NCBI RefSeq assembly: GCF_918797505.1
Contig: NC_092801.1
Coordinates: 33,246,487-33,310,486 of the forward strand
DNA from: Bemisia tabaci
Lineage: Eukaryota; Arthropoda; Insecta; Hemiptera; Aleyrodidae
Length of the DNA stretch: 64,000 bases
Reading direction: 5' to 3'
Shown: one piece after another, positions 45,979-56,894 of the stretch
How the letters are laid out: each line of letters opens with the position of its first letter
Position numbering within the stretch: the stretch's first letter is position 1
Notes under the pieces: generated by a model
What the model saw: only the letters and a program-made list of their open reading frames with translations
Database searches by the model: none
What the model was told of the DNA's origin: nothing
Position numbers and translations under genes: made by a program

Positions 45979-46104
45979 ATGGATCACATTTTGCAATAAG
46001 GACACTTCTAGCTCATTTTAGAAACAACATATTTGCCATTGGTTTCCCTATGCAGAGAAGTGCTTTTATGGAAGAGGCAGAGATTGCAAAATGTAATCCA
46101 CATG
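45979..46104. mobile_element. Family A palindromic MITE
   Basis: ATGGATCACATTTTGCAATAAGGA left end; GATTGCAAAATGTAATCCACAT right end; GCCATTGGTTTCCCTATGCA inside. Confidence 0.6.
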
Positions 46105-46711
46105 AGAACTACATATATACGCAGAACTGGAAGGAAAAGTAAATAATTTTAAACAACTGATGGCATTTAAGTTAAGTGCTGTACAATGAGTTTTAAATAT
46201 TATTATTTTTATAGATTTTAGAAATGCAATCAATTAAAGATGGATTGAATAATTCGTCAACCAATAACTTTTACTTTTGCTATTTCATACTAATTAAATT
46301 TTACACAACAAATACACATTCTGGAGGGCACTACTTCCGTCCTCAACGCGGAACATTTTCTTCGTTTTCTGCAGACCTGAAACAAACTAAGAATGAAAAA
46401 AAAGAAATGATTAGTTGGAGCTTAACCTAATTTGAAAATGAAAACTTCAGCGGGAAAATTTGATTGTTTATGCCAAATTATCTTGTCGAATCTGTTACTC
46501 TCTACTGCTGTTCCAATACAAAATTCATTACTTATTTGGAATTTAACGTAGTTATTTTATACGTTTGTATTTTTTTTTGCTGTTTGTTCTACGAGCGACT
46601 AATTAGTCATTAATGTGCGCTTTTCCAATGCAGAGTGAACTTGAAACTGAAACTGTCCGTTACTTCCTTGCAAATTATGCCAAATTTTCTGTTAATTTTT
46701 ACAAGATTCAA

Positions 46712-47150
46712 AATAATTTACGTGCAATGGGTCAGTTGCGCTGGTTACAAAATCGTGTTTTGATGATTGATTTTTGTAGATTAGCAAAGAATAATAAGAT
46801 CCGTCCAAACAGCAACTTTCTATGTCCAATATTAACCGAGAAATCGCGCTTTGAAAAATTCGGTTTATGACGTCATCCACCGCGGTAGTGACACCCGTGG
46901 TTTCTTCCACCTCGCTTAAATCCGAGTTACGTTGAGTAACCAATGCAAAATGTGCATCACACTGACTGATGAAAGCAAGATGGAAGAAACCAAGGGTGTC
47001 ACTACTGCGGTGGATGACGTCATTAAACGAGTTTGTTTAAAGCGAAATACCTTGGTGATATTGAACGTAGAAAGTTGCTGTTTGGATAGATCTCTTAGCT
47101 GAACTACAAGAATCGAGCATCAAAACAGGATTATGTGACCAGCGCAATTG
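46712..47150. mobile_element. ~440-bp palindromic MITE
   Basis: ATGGGTCAGTTGCGCTGGTT (46727 on) mirrors ACCAGCGCAATTGACCCAT near 47138-47156. Inner arms pair over TTTATGACGTCATCCACCGCGGTAGTGACACCC and GGGTGTCACTACTGCGGTGGATGACGTCATTAA. Short frames on both strands are by-products. Confidence 0.72.
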
Positions 47151-47189
47151 ACCCATTCAGTGATCAAAATGCGACTTTTTGATTCTTAC

Positions 47190-47337
47190 AATTAGACTAC
47201 ATATTGCAATGATGAAGAACTGCCAATTCTGCCTCATCTCACAAACAACGAAAGTGCTAATAATTTCCCGATGCAGATAAGTGCTTTTGTGAGCGAGTCG
47301 GAATTAGTAGTTCTTAATCACACTATGTAGTCGAATG
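47190..47337. mobile_element. Family A palindromic MITE, diverged
   Basis: CAATTAGACTACATATTGCAATG left end; CACTATGTAGTCGAATG right end; CTCACAAACAACGAAAGTGC and GATGCAGATAAGTGCTTTTGTGAGC inside. Confidence 0.5.
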
Positions 47338-47668
47338 CAAATGTAGTGGGGAGAGGGACGCTAATTAAAGGTGCAAGGGGGGCTAAATTAAGGAAAGAAA
47401 AATAGTATGAGGCGCAAGTGTATGAAATACTAATGAAAGCAAAATGAATCGAAGTAAAGCAGCCTTCAGTGTACTCGTTTCTTGCCGATCTGGAAAAAAA
47501 GAGAAAACGAAAGAAAATTAGATTGAGTCATGTAAAGAAGAAGAAAAAATATTAAGGTATAAAAAAATTGCTGTAAAAATTTCACTCTTGAAAGTGATTA
47601 GGAAAGTAAGTAAATGAAAGGAAAGTAATTATAAATTAAATTTATCAATTTGAGTCACTAAACATTAA

Positions 47669-48122
47669 GGTGGAAGGTCCATCAAATGATGGACGCCATA
47701 TTTTGTGTCAGAACGGCATGCGATGTATCGCATCAATTGGTTCCATTTTTTCAGCTACTCGTCATTTTTCTCCAATTTTGAGATAGCAATTCTGTTATCA
47801 GGAGACTAAAGCACTCGCTTCCCAATTTTAACAAAGAAATTCAACGTAATTAAGGCGTGGTTTTTTTAGAGAGAAAACATCGCATTCGATACTGATATCG
47901 AAACTGCACTCGAATGTGATATTTTCTCTCTAAAAAAAACCACGCCTTTATTACGTTGAATTTCTTTGTTAAAATTGGTAAGTGAGTGCTTCAGTCTCCT
48001 GCGACAACAGAATTGCGATCTCAAAATTGGAGAAAAATGACGAGTAGCTGAAAAAATGGAACCAATTGATGCGATATATCGCATACCGTTCTGACACAAA
48101 ATATGACGTCCATCGAATCACC
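47669..48122. mobile_element. Palindromic MITE with TTAA target site (full-length copy)
   Basis: Two arms pair from GATGGACGCCATATTTTGTG to CACAAAATATGACGTCCATC, through GCGATGTATCGCATCAATTG, CGTCATTTTTCTCC and CGTGGTTTTTTTAGAGAGAAAA, to a central GATATCGAAACTGCACTCGAATG loop. TTAA flanks both sides (47665-47668, 48123-48126). TTAA duplications occur with piggyBac and some Sola elements. Partial copies: 56485-56735, 57406-57690, 60463-60633. Confidence 0.78.
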
Positions 48123-48260
48123 TTAAGTTGGGAAGTTATACAAATCAATTGAATTTTTTGTTTTGATGAAGATTTATTAAAAGGATGGTCTGAACTCGTC
48201 GAGTTAAAATTAGAACTTGTAAAATCAGTAGTACATTACGCATTGAAAGCAGCCGCTCTG

Positions 48261-48390
48261 CTTGGACCTATTTCTGTCAAACGGAACGATGTGCAATACG
48301 ACGTGAGCCCTGTTATGCATGTATTCTTACGGGTCTCAGGGCTCATGTCTTAATGCGCATAGTTTTCGTTCGGCAGAGATACGTCCAATT
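48261..48390. mobile_element. Family C palindromic MITE
   Basis: TTGGACCTATTTCTGTCAAACGGAAC left end; TTCGTTCGGCAGAGATACGTCCAA right end; central GGGTCTCAGGGCTCATGTC. Confidence 0.65.
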
Positions 48391-48756
48391 CAGGAAAATT
48401 GCATGAATGAGGAAGAAAAATTACATGAAGCTTTTAAAAGAAAAAAAATCAATTCAGTCGAATGAGTTGAAACCATATTACATGCAGGGAGAGCACTTAT
48501 ACTGTAATAAGTAGCCTCTTGAAAGATCTGAAGAAAAATAGGAATTAAGAAAACAAAGCTAATGAAGATCTAATGTGAATTAAAGTATATATTATGTGCC
48601 AAATTTTTTTTGGAGAAAGTATTTTTTCGGTTTCTAGAAAAATCTCAAGTATATCCGGGAAATTGGTGGGTACAAGGTAAAAACCGTAGGTCATTTACGG
48701 CCTGGCGCTGGTTGTACTTTAGTTTAGAGGCTCCTAACTATGAGTCTGTTGTCATG

Positions 48757-48832
48757 TTAAGTTAGTTTAGGTTAGTAGGTTAGGTTAGGTTAGTAAGTTA
48801 GGTTAGGTTAGATTAGGTTGGGTTAGGATAAC
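48757..48832. repeat. Interstitial (TTAGG)n arthropod telomere-type repeat
   Basis: About 75 bp of GGTTA units with few interruptions (GTTAGGTTAGGTTAG, then GTAAGTTAGG and GATTAGGTTGGG variants). TTAGG is the telomeric repeat of most insects. This one is internal and degenerate. Confidence 0.8.
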
Positions 48833-49089
48833 TACTTCCCTGGTTAAAGAGAGAAGCCCCCAAACTAAAGTTTCACCGATAGTTACACAAATAAGAACTT
48901 GCCATCAAAACTCCAGCGTTTTGTTGCGGGGAAATCTGTGCAAATTGAAGGAAAACAATTAATATACTATTAACCCACAGAGTATTAAAAAATTGGGGAG
49001 AATAATATGAAATATTATTGATTTCATCGATGAAAAAATAAATAAATAAATAAAATACGAGTACCTATACTGCTTAGTGAGGAACTGCA

Positions 49090-49220
49090 ATATGGACTAA
49101 TTTCTGCCAAACGGAACTATGTGCATCATGACGTGAGCCCCGTCATGCATCTATTCTTATGGGTCTCAGGGCTCATGTCTTAATGCACATGGTTCCGTTT
49201 GGCAGAAATACGTCCATATG
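49090..49220. mobile_element. Family C palindromic MITE
   Basis: TATGGACTAATTTCTGCC left end; GGCAGAAATACGTCCATA right end; AAACGGAACTATGTGCATCATGACGTGAGCCCC arm. Near-identical to 48261-48390. Confidence 0.65.
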
Positions 49221-49488
49221 AAACTGGCACGAACGTGATATAGATCAAGTGAAGTAGGATTTTCCAAAGATTTAAAAAATAGAAAAAATTAAATTTAAAA
49301 ATTGAAGAAAATTGAAAGTAAAAAATAATAAAATTTAAATGTAAAAAATAAAAATGTGAAAATGTAAAATTTTGAAAGTTTTGTGAACTGATTAAATAAT
49401 TTAAAAATAGTAAGTATGACTATGATATTATGATGCACTCATGCATAAGATACTTAAATCATGTTGCGATTCCGGTTCATAATTGCGC

Positions 49489-49697
49489 TGTAGCACTGAA
49501 GCACTGAGGTACTGAGGCACTGAAGCACTGAGGCACTGAAGCACTGAATCACTGAAGCACTAAATCACTGAGCACTAACACTGAAGCACTAAATCACTGA
49601 TGCACTAAATCACTGAAGCACTAAATCACTGAAGCACTGAACCACTGAACCACTACCCTGTATACCCATTGAACCACTCTGCTTACTGATCCACACT
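49489..49697. repeat. Minisatellite of 9-bp unit GCACTGAAG / TCACTGAAG
   Basis: More than 20 tandem units with GCACTGAAG, GCACTGAGG, TCACTAAAG and CCACTGAAC variants, running into a decayed right edge. Confidence 0.85.
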
Positions 49698-49934
49698 GAC
49701 TGAGTTCTAAGGGTGGGGCTTCCTTTTTATAAGCTCGTGACCTGTTGGTTTGTAGCCACCGTTGCCCCCCCCCCCCCCCCCCTGCGGACCCCTCGCGGTT
49801 GGATGAATTTTAGAAACTATTTCTTTGTTTTCGAGTGGCAGGAATCCCGAAATTACGGAACTTTGGGGAGGGGGCATTCCTTCGTAAACATCATTAGCCA
49901 GGTGTGTGTAGGGTCTTTTGTTTTATTGAAGTAG

Positions 49935-50495
49935 AGGGACCTCACATGTCCAAAAAATGAGATGTTGTATAGAAAACATGGGAATCCCTTGTTTTGTTTC
50001 TTTAGCGGTCAAGAGACTTCGGGGCTGCGAAAAAGTGAAGAGGGTAACGGGGGGGGGGGGGGGGGGGGAGTAAACAGGAAAAAGAGGACAATAAGAGGTG
50101 ATTTCGGGGGAAAATCCGTAAACCGTTTGAAAAAGGAGAAAAACACTGAGGTGGAAGAGGGGGGGGGGCAACAAAGAGAAGAAATCTCCACATGAACTGC
50201 ATTGATATGGAAACAAAAGCGTCTATTAATGTGATGAAAGGAGAAAAATATTATGTAACGGATAGCAGCTTTTTCTTTCAAAACAGCGTCGTCCATTTAT
50301 GATTTTTCCTCTATTTTAGCCCTTCCTTCTTAGTTGAGGGTTCCGCCCCCTTTTCGCTGCGCAGCCCGACCTCCGAGGCGCTGCGCCTTCTCCGAAAGGC
50401 CGCTTCGCGGCCAGCGAAATCGTCAAAATCGCCCGTTGAGGGTTAATGAGCGGTTAATGACTGTTAATTTTCATTGAATGATAAGACGATGTTTC

Positions 50496-50526
<31 letters not shown>

Positions 50527-51350
50527 TTCCGCCAAACAATATTCCTAATGACTTCCTCCTTACCCTGAATTTTGATTCCTCCTCTGGAATTCGACCTTTC
50601 GACCGTCTTACTCTTCTTCTTTACCCCGTCCATAGAGCGTCTTAAAAATGATTTTATTATTTTATTAGAATAAAGAGGATATTTGTAATTTGCCCCCCCT
50701 CCCCCACCCCCAGATATGAATTATCTTTTTAGGGGTGATACGGTAAGATTTTCAAATAAGACAGATTTTTTGGATAAGCCCGCTCATAGAGGAGGAACAG
50801 GGGATCAAGCTTCTTAGTCTAAAAACTCATGAGTCCTGGCTTTCGATGATCACGCAGGACGCTAGGGCTCATGAATTTTTGGACTTACGCCGCCGTCTAA
50901 CAGAAACTGATTCAATTTTTGAACGGCTCACCAAATTGAACTTTTCCAAATTCAGTTGAACTTTTTTTTAAATGAAAGATCTCAATAAAGAGATCCATCT
51001 GTATGTGTATGTACACGCTTTAAAAGTAGAAAAAACACTTAGTGCGAATTGAAAGCAATTTTTATATTATCTGGAGTTCAAAAAATTCAATTCTGCCATT
51101 TTTCGGTATCGCGTAATGATTCTAGTAAAAAAATCTGTTTTCCCTTGGTCTTACACCCCTGTCCATGAAGGGGGGCCTATAACCAAAAAAACTGCCATAT
51201 CTGAACGTCTATTATGATACCGTGCCACCCCTAAAAATGATGTAGCAATCTAAGACTCTAAGGGAGATGGAGCAATCTCTTCATAGTGTGACAGAATAAA
51301 CGTCAAAATTCATTATTTTAATCGACGATTCTTTTTGGCAACATGTGATG
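49935..51350. other. Intergenic stretch with G-homopolymers and a diverged inverted repeat
   Basis: Long G runs at 50050-50068 and 50160-50168; CGCTGCGCAGCC and GGCCGCTTCGCGGCC micro-hairpins at 50355-50412. A loose inverted repeat pairs TTTTTAGGGGTGATACGGTA (50729) with TACCGTGCCACCCCTAAAAA (51219). No gene recognised. Confidence 0.4.
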
Positions 51351-51902
51351 TGATTTATTTTATGTGACTTGGTTCCTTTTCGCTGAACGCGGTCTAAATA
51401 AGACAAACGGAACCAACACAATATGTAAGTGGAGTGCAGGCCAGGACTCGCGTTGATGACGGCGCAGAGATACAACTATTCGTGCTTGATGGATGTCCGT
51501 GTTGTATCTGCAAAATTGAAGGCGCGATGGCGCGAGGCGTGAACTAACAATGATTCCCTTCATGATGCCTATGAGGTGTGTCGCTTCGATTCGTAACGGA
51601 GCCATTCCTCCGACGGAAAATGATTTTTATTCATTCGTTTGTTTATTAATTTAAGGGCATTCTTATTTCTATGTAAGAATTGTGAAGATCAACGATTCTT
51701 CGTTCCTCGTGATAAGTCGCACGCAATTAGTCAAAGAGGCATTTTACCGAATTCCTAGGGCGATAGTTAAATTTTGACTGTTTACGAAAATATTATAAAT
51801 TGATGGCGACGAGCTCGCGAGAAAAATCAAATAGGTGTGAAAATTTTGAAACATCGCTTTGGAGCTACGTGGTTTCGCACTTTGGCTATGGATATTAGTA
51901 GG

Positions 51903-52283
51903 GGCCGTTTAAGTGTTACATAATACACTCTCGCCGATTTTTACCGCCCCCCCCCCCCGTAACGCCGCAGCCCTCTTTTTGAATTGCGTGACCCTTCCCG
52001 TAATTTTACAAAAATCAAGAAAACGCTGAAAAAACAGCTTTAAAAAATTCGGACTTTTTTCAGATTTGGATCGTTGCGTCGACTGGGTCACGTGCCGAAA
52101 AGATTCGTTTGGGAAGGGCGGGATTTTCAATTGTTTGCACTTTTTTTTCAAAGTTTTTTCTCCCGGAGTTGGATTTTTTACGTATAACGTTGGCTTGAGT
52201 CCCCTCCCTTCCTTGTAAGTAACGCACCGTAACGCTGGCTCCAACCAACCCCCCCCCCCCCCAGTGCGTTACATAATACTTGA
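51903..52283. mobile_element. Inverted-repeat element (GTTTAAGTGTTACATAATAC ends) with poly-C
   Basis: GTTTAAGTGTTACATAATACACT at the left mirrors GTGCGTTACATAATACTTGAAC at the right. Each end is followed inward by a C run, then GTAACGC.GC or its equivalent. Short frames inside match no protein I know. Confidence 0.5.
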
Positions 52284-52317
52284 ACAAACAGCTGAACAAT
52301 TCTTGAACTGTACCCTC

Positions 52318-52462
52318 ATTTGGACTGCATATTGCAACTTGGAACTATATATTCTGGCTCTTCTAGGAAAACACTTATGTGCATAGGGAAACTAATGGCA
52401 CATACGTTGTTTTTAAACCGGGCTAGAATTTATAGTTCCAAATTGCAAAATGCAGTCCATTT
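52318..52462. mobile_element. Family A palindromic MITE
   Basis: ATTTGGACTGCATATTGCAACTTGG left end; CCAAATTGCAAAATGCAGTCCATTTGG right end. Confidence 0.7.
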
Positions 52463-52585
52463 GGAGTAAAAGTTGATTCTATTCCTGGCCGTTTAAATCA
52501 ATTGAAATTTACAATTCATCGGTCGGTAGTTCATTTCGGTAAATGTTCAGAAATCTGTGGAGTTAATCATAGATGTATACCTATT

Positions 52586-52834
52586 CTGCCGTGCTAAGGA
52601 AGAGCGCCGCATGAACATTCGAGAGTTGCCAAATTTCCCGTGATGAAACATACATTTTTGTCAAAATTCATGCATATTTTTCCTTGAAATTTTCATACAT
52701 TTTAGATTCAATCGCGAACAATATTGTCTGAAAATTTTGAAAATATTCGAAATTTTCCCAGTGAATTCCATTTTCATTGAAGGAAATATGACAATGTCTG
52801 AAGGCTCATACGGCGTTCTTCCCTAGCACGGCAG
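52586..52834. mobile_element. Family D palindromic MITE flanked by TATT
   Basis: CTGCCGTGCTAAGGAAGAGC start and TTCTTCCCTAGCACGGCAG end, with TATT at 52582-52585 and 52835-52838. Arms pair over GAACATTCGAGAGTTGCC. Confidence 0.72.
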
Positions 52835-52969
52835 TATTATAGTCGAAGTTGTTTTAAGCCAGAGCATTGCAGCTTTTTAGCTGTATTTTTTCAGCGCGTA
52901 ACAGACCCATTTCACTGACGGGAAAATGATTTTGTTGCAGGGTGACAAGAAGAGTCCTGATCGGGCGGT

Positions 52970-53235
52970 TCGCGAGGCGTTCCGCGGGCCCCCTCCACCC
53001 CCCTCATCCCCCCCCCCGTTGGCGGGGCTAAGCTCTGAGCAGGAAAAGGAGCCATGCTGGGAGGATGCAGTGAATAGATGGGAGTGAACTCGGACGAAAA
53101 CTAGGTCACGGGAGTACGCGCGTCGCCCCCCGGTCCCCCCGCCCGCCCCCCGGAGGGTTGAGACGGGGTTGTCGCTCCGGCCAAGGGTTCAACCTCTCCA
53201 CGTGAACGCAGCGACCGAAGGTGAGTTCCCCTCCC
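52970..53235. other. GC-rich island with a candidate splice donor
   Basis: CpG- and C-rich block ending AACGCAGCGACCGAAG followed by GTGAGTTCC (donor-like, from 53221), then AT-rich DNA. This would fit a 5' UTR exon of a plus-strand gene lying beyond the window. There is no credible coding frame to confirm it. Confidence 0.25.
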
Positions 53236-53461
53236 AGTTTCCGCTTCCGGCTTCTCCAAGAGGGTCGTCCGCGGATTTTTATTTAATTTTTCTATTTGTT
53301 TTCCTTTTTGAGGGGGGGGGGGGGTCACGGGTGTATGCGTGGTTATTTTTCTTTTCCGGCAAACAAGAAATCAAAATTCTGAAATAAAGAAAAACACTCT
53401 CTCGGATGGATCGCATTTACCAAAAAGGAACCAGCGTGATAACGATGTTGTCAAAACGTTG

Positions 53462-53990
53462 CTTCTTCATAATGGAGATGTTGCACGTGTGAGGAATTTG
53501 CGATTTGACTGTTGATTCTTATGTAAAAGTTCGCGAGAAACACGATGGTGCCTCTGGTTTTTTCTGAATTCAACTCCCAAGCTCAAAAAAAAAGCTCTCA
53601 AGTTGAGGCCAAAATGGAGGGGATATCCCACGCTATCCTGAGAGTCTAAATCTACATCAAGACAAACTCTCCATGCAAAGATAGGGAGCATATACATTGA
53701 CAGGGCTGCCACTTTATTTGGAGACTCCAAAACTGAAAACACGGCATCACTGCTAATGTAATTGCTCCCTATCTTTACATGGAGAGTTTCTCTTGATGTA
53801 GAGGTGGACTCTCAGGATAGCGTGGGATATTCCCTCCATTTTGGTCTCAACTTAAGAGCTTTTTTGAGTTCGGGAGTTAATTTCAGAGAGCACCAGTGGC
53901 ACCATCGTGTTTCTTGCAAACTTTTACTTAGAATCCAAAGTCGAATCGCAAATCCCTCACAAATGCAACATCTCCATTCTCTTTTGTGAA
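53462..53990. mobile_element. Family H palindrome (~530 bp)
   Basis: The left arm reads AATGGAGATGTTGCACGTGTGAGG through GGGAGTTG-type and GGATATCCCACGCTATCCTGAGAGTC. The right arm is its inverse, through GATAGCGTGGGATATTCCC to CACAAATGCAACATCTCCATT. The centre lies near 53700-53760. Single arms occur at 10660-10868 and 54640-54800. Confidence 0.7.
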
Positions 53991-54014
53991 TCTGAAAGGT
54001 GAATGACCTCCGCA

Positions 54015-54240
54015 TCATGTCTTTAAACCAGTCAGTGGGTCACAGGGTGAAAGTACCTGAGTGTAGGGGACATTGACCTTTCTACCTGCAACCGATACCA
54101 ACATGTGGGCTGTTTGTTACTATTGACCTGTTGATTGAAAAAATGGTCAGTGGGTCACCGCAATAATCATATAACTTTTCTTCCGAAGAGAAACTGAAAG
54201 GGAAATGGTCTGTGGGTCACTGGGTCAGTCCCACCCGATA
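54015..54240. repeat. Degenerate array of GGTCAGTGGGTCAC words
   Basis: GTCAGTGGGTCACAGGG, GGTCAGTGGGTCACCG and GGTCTGTGGGTCACTGGGTCAG recur with GACCTG spacers. A related array lies at 56895-57400. Confidence 0.55.
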
Positions 54241-54258
54241 GGTCTCTCACAAAATATG

Positions 54259-54408
54259 AATTGGACCACATTTTGTAATCAGAAACTTCAATTTCTGGCT
54301 CATTTCAGAAACAACATCCGCGCAATTATTTTGCCTACGCCAGATAGGTGTTTTTATGCATGACCCATAAATTGCAGTTCCTTATTGCAATAAAATGCAG
54401 CCCAATTA
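54259..54408. mobile_element. Family A palindromic MITE
   Basis: AATTGGACCACATTTTGTAATC left end; TTATTGCAATAAAATGCAGCCCAATT right end. It is followed two bases later by a Family D left end (54411). Confidence 0.65.
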
Positions 54409-54410
54409 AT

Positions 54411-54505
54411 CTGCCGTGCTGAGGAAGAACGCCGTGTGATAGTTCGAGAGTTGCCAAATTTCCCTTGATGAAATATGTATTTATGACAACATTCATGCAT
54501 ACCTG
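54411..54505. mobile_element. Family D MITE, left end only
   Basis: CTGCCGTGCTGAGGAAGAACGCCG through ATTCATGCATA, then the similarity stops. The right half is missing. Confidence 0.55.
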
Positions 54506-54639
54506 CTCCGTGAGCAACAACATAAAATATAAAAATTCTATAAAATGATCTTGAAAATATAACTATTATTATGACAGTAATTGTTATGTTCGTTCTAGAT
54601 CAGTTTATAACTGACTTAAATGGATGACCTAACTGACTT

Positions 54640-54800
54640 GATGGAAATCCCCTCCATTTTGGCCTCAACTTGAGAGCTTTTTTGAACTTGGGAGTTGATT
54701 TCAGAGAGAACCAGTGGCACCATCGTTTTTCTCGCGAACTTTTACGTAAAAATCAAAAGTCAAATCGCAAATTCCGCACACACGCAACATCTCCATTATC
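54640..54800. mobile_element. Family H repeat, single arm
   Basis: GGAAATCCCCTCCATTTTGG through AGAGCTTTTTTGA, AGAGAACCAGTGGCACCATCG and CGCAACATCTCCATT. It matches the right arm of 53462-53990. Confidence 0.6.
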
Positions 54801-55560
54801 TAGTAAATTTCCCAGAATAACAAATAGTTTTTTCTTCCCACCAAACAGTTGTTAATTTTAAAGAAAAATAAGAGTGTAAATTTTAATACTGCATACTTGT
54901 CGTGTATTTATTGAAAGAAAAATGGAAGTTGTAAGACTTTGGAATACTGAAATCGCGCTGGTTCCTTTTTGCTGATTGCGATGCAGATTATCCCTCGTGT
55001 TAAGCCGAACCTTCTTCATGGTGTACCTCATCTGATGGTCCATTGCTTAATTTTTTGGTCGTCAGTCATCATTCGGCGTATCTACGGGCTGATTATTGAA
55101 ATTGATAGACAAAGCTATAAACCAAGGAGACAAAGAGAAAATAGAGCTATCCTATTTGTTGAAACGAGTGGTTGTCATAAACTAAGGGAGAAAATACAAA
55201 TATGATTGACTGACTTTAGGGTCTCTCTGAGGAAGCCGTTAGTTGTTCTATTACTTACCTCCTCTGTCCATTGTAACTACCCGCTTTCACCGACAAAATT
55301 GCCCTATTTTCCCTTTGTCTTCTTTGTCTATCGCTTTCTCTATCAAATTCAACAATCAGCCCGCTGCGTATTAACTTCTAAAAGTATCTTTTACGCAATA
55401 CAGTTGATAGCAACGCGGGGTCTTATATATAAATATTTTCTCAGTTTAAGTCCTTCAAAATAGAAGCTCTAAATGGGACGCTCTATCGAAATTCGCACTA
55501 CTTCATTGTGTATCGCTTCATTTTGAGCTGTTATTTTAATCATACAGATATGAATTTGCT

Positions 55561-56069
55561 CTGCCGGGCTAAGAAAAAACGCTGCAAAGCCTTGAGATAA
55601 TTTCAAATTTTGTTGATAAAAACATGAATTTTTCAGGAAACCTGCAAACATTTTTCTTTCAATTTTTCAGAGAATGGTGTTCACAATTAAATCAACAGAA
55701 TCTGAGAATTTCAAGGATAAATATTCATAATGTGTATAGAAATTGAATCTTTTACTCGGCGAAAAGTGGCGATTTTTGAATACCCATTCGGCATCTTTCC
55801 TCAACACAGCTTTGCCCTGCCGTGCTAAGGAAAAACGCCGAATGAACCTTCGGGCGTTGCCAAATTTCTTTTGATTAAATATGAATTTCTCAGTAGACTT
55901 ATCGATATTTTCCCTTCACTTTTTCATGTAATTTTGCTTGTAATTCCTTCTCAAGTTCCTGAAAGTATCAAGGATAAAAATTGATGTGTTTCCACAAAAA
56001 TAAACATTTTATGGGACGAAATTTGGCAACCCTCGAATGTTCATACAGCGTTTTTCTTTAGCACGGCAG
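55561..56069. mobile_element. Two adjacent Family D MITEs (55561-55810 and 55817-56069)
   Basis: The first starts CTGCCGGGCTAAGAAAAAACGC and ends CATCTTTCCTCAACACAGC. The second starts CTGCCGTGCTAAGGAAAAACGCCG and ends CAGCGTTTTTCTTTAGCACGGCAG. Six bases separate them. The first is more diverged, so it is probably the older insertion. Confidence 0.68.
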
Positions 56070-56484
56070 TGCTGGCCCACTAACATCGATTGAATGAAAA
56101 TCGATGAAGTCACCCACGCTGAAGACGAATTTTGAAAGTCCTCAAAACATGAATAAATGCTGGAATTTCCTCAATTTTCTTCGCGGAAACCACGCTTCCT
56201 CTCGGTTTAATTAATGATGCCACAGAATGTCGGTGCTCGAAATAGAACAGCGCCTTCGCCTCGGCGTTCTATAGTTTCATGGAACAGAAAGGTATTGAGT
56301 GGAAGATGCCGGAGAAGCCTCCGAAAGTGACTTTAGAAAGAGAATTATTTGATTTTCACATTTCTCCCGCGGATTTTGCGAATTCGGGGCTTCTGCGAGA
56401 CGAGGCGTGACGTGTGGATGTCTCGCGATGGAACGGAAAAGGATGAATTTCAGCAGGGACGCTTTTCAGGAATTTTTTCGTCAG

Positions 56485-56740
56485 GGTGATTCGATGGACG
56501 CCATATTTTGTGTCAGAGCCGCATGCGATACATCGCATCAATTGGTTCCATTTTTTCAGCTACTCGTCATTTTTCTCCAATTTTGAGATCACAATTCTGT
56601 TGTCAGGAGACTAGAGCACTCGCTTACCAATTTTAACAAGGGGATTCAACGTAATGAAGGCGTGGTTTTTTTGGAGAGAAAACATCGCATTCGATACTTA
56701 TATCAAAACTTCACTCGAATGCGATATTTTCTCTCTGCGC
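56485..56740. mobile_element. TTAA-family MITE, left arm and centre
   Basis: GGGTGATTCGATGGACGCCATATTTTGTG through GAATGCGATATTTTCTCTC. It then switches abruptly to the GCGCAGGACAAGCC...GAATAGTCGTATC repeat, so the right arm is lost. Confidence 0.65.
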
Positions 56741-56894
56741 AACGCATCTCACTGTGCGCGCAGGACAAGCCAAAACGCCTTCAATTTTTGCGTATGCAAC
56801 GCGGACAACTCCGGAACACGAATAGTCGTATCCAGGCGCTATATCCTACGTTCGTTGTTATGCCTCCTGTTTCTACGAATCAGGTATTGTAGGT

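Noticed and set aside
46613..46943. 85- and 83-codon overlapping frames
   Set aside because: They lie in opposite arms and orientations of a palindromic MITE and reflect each other.
49489..49697. Short regular repeat that could suggest a CRISPR array
   Set aside because: The 9-bp units are directly adjacent with no spacers; it is a minisatellite.
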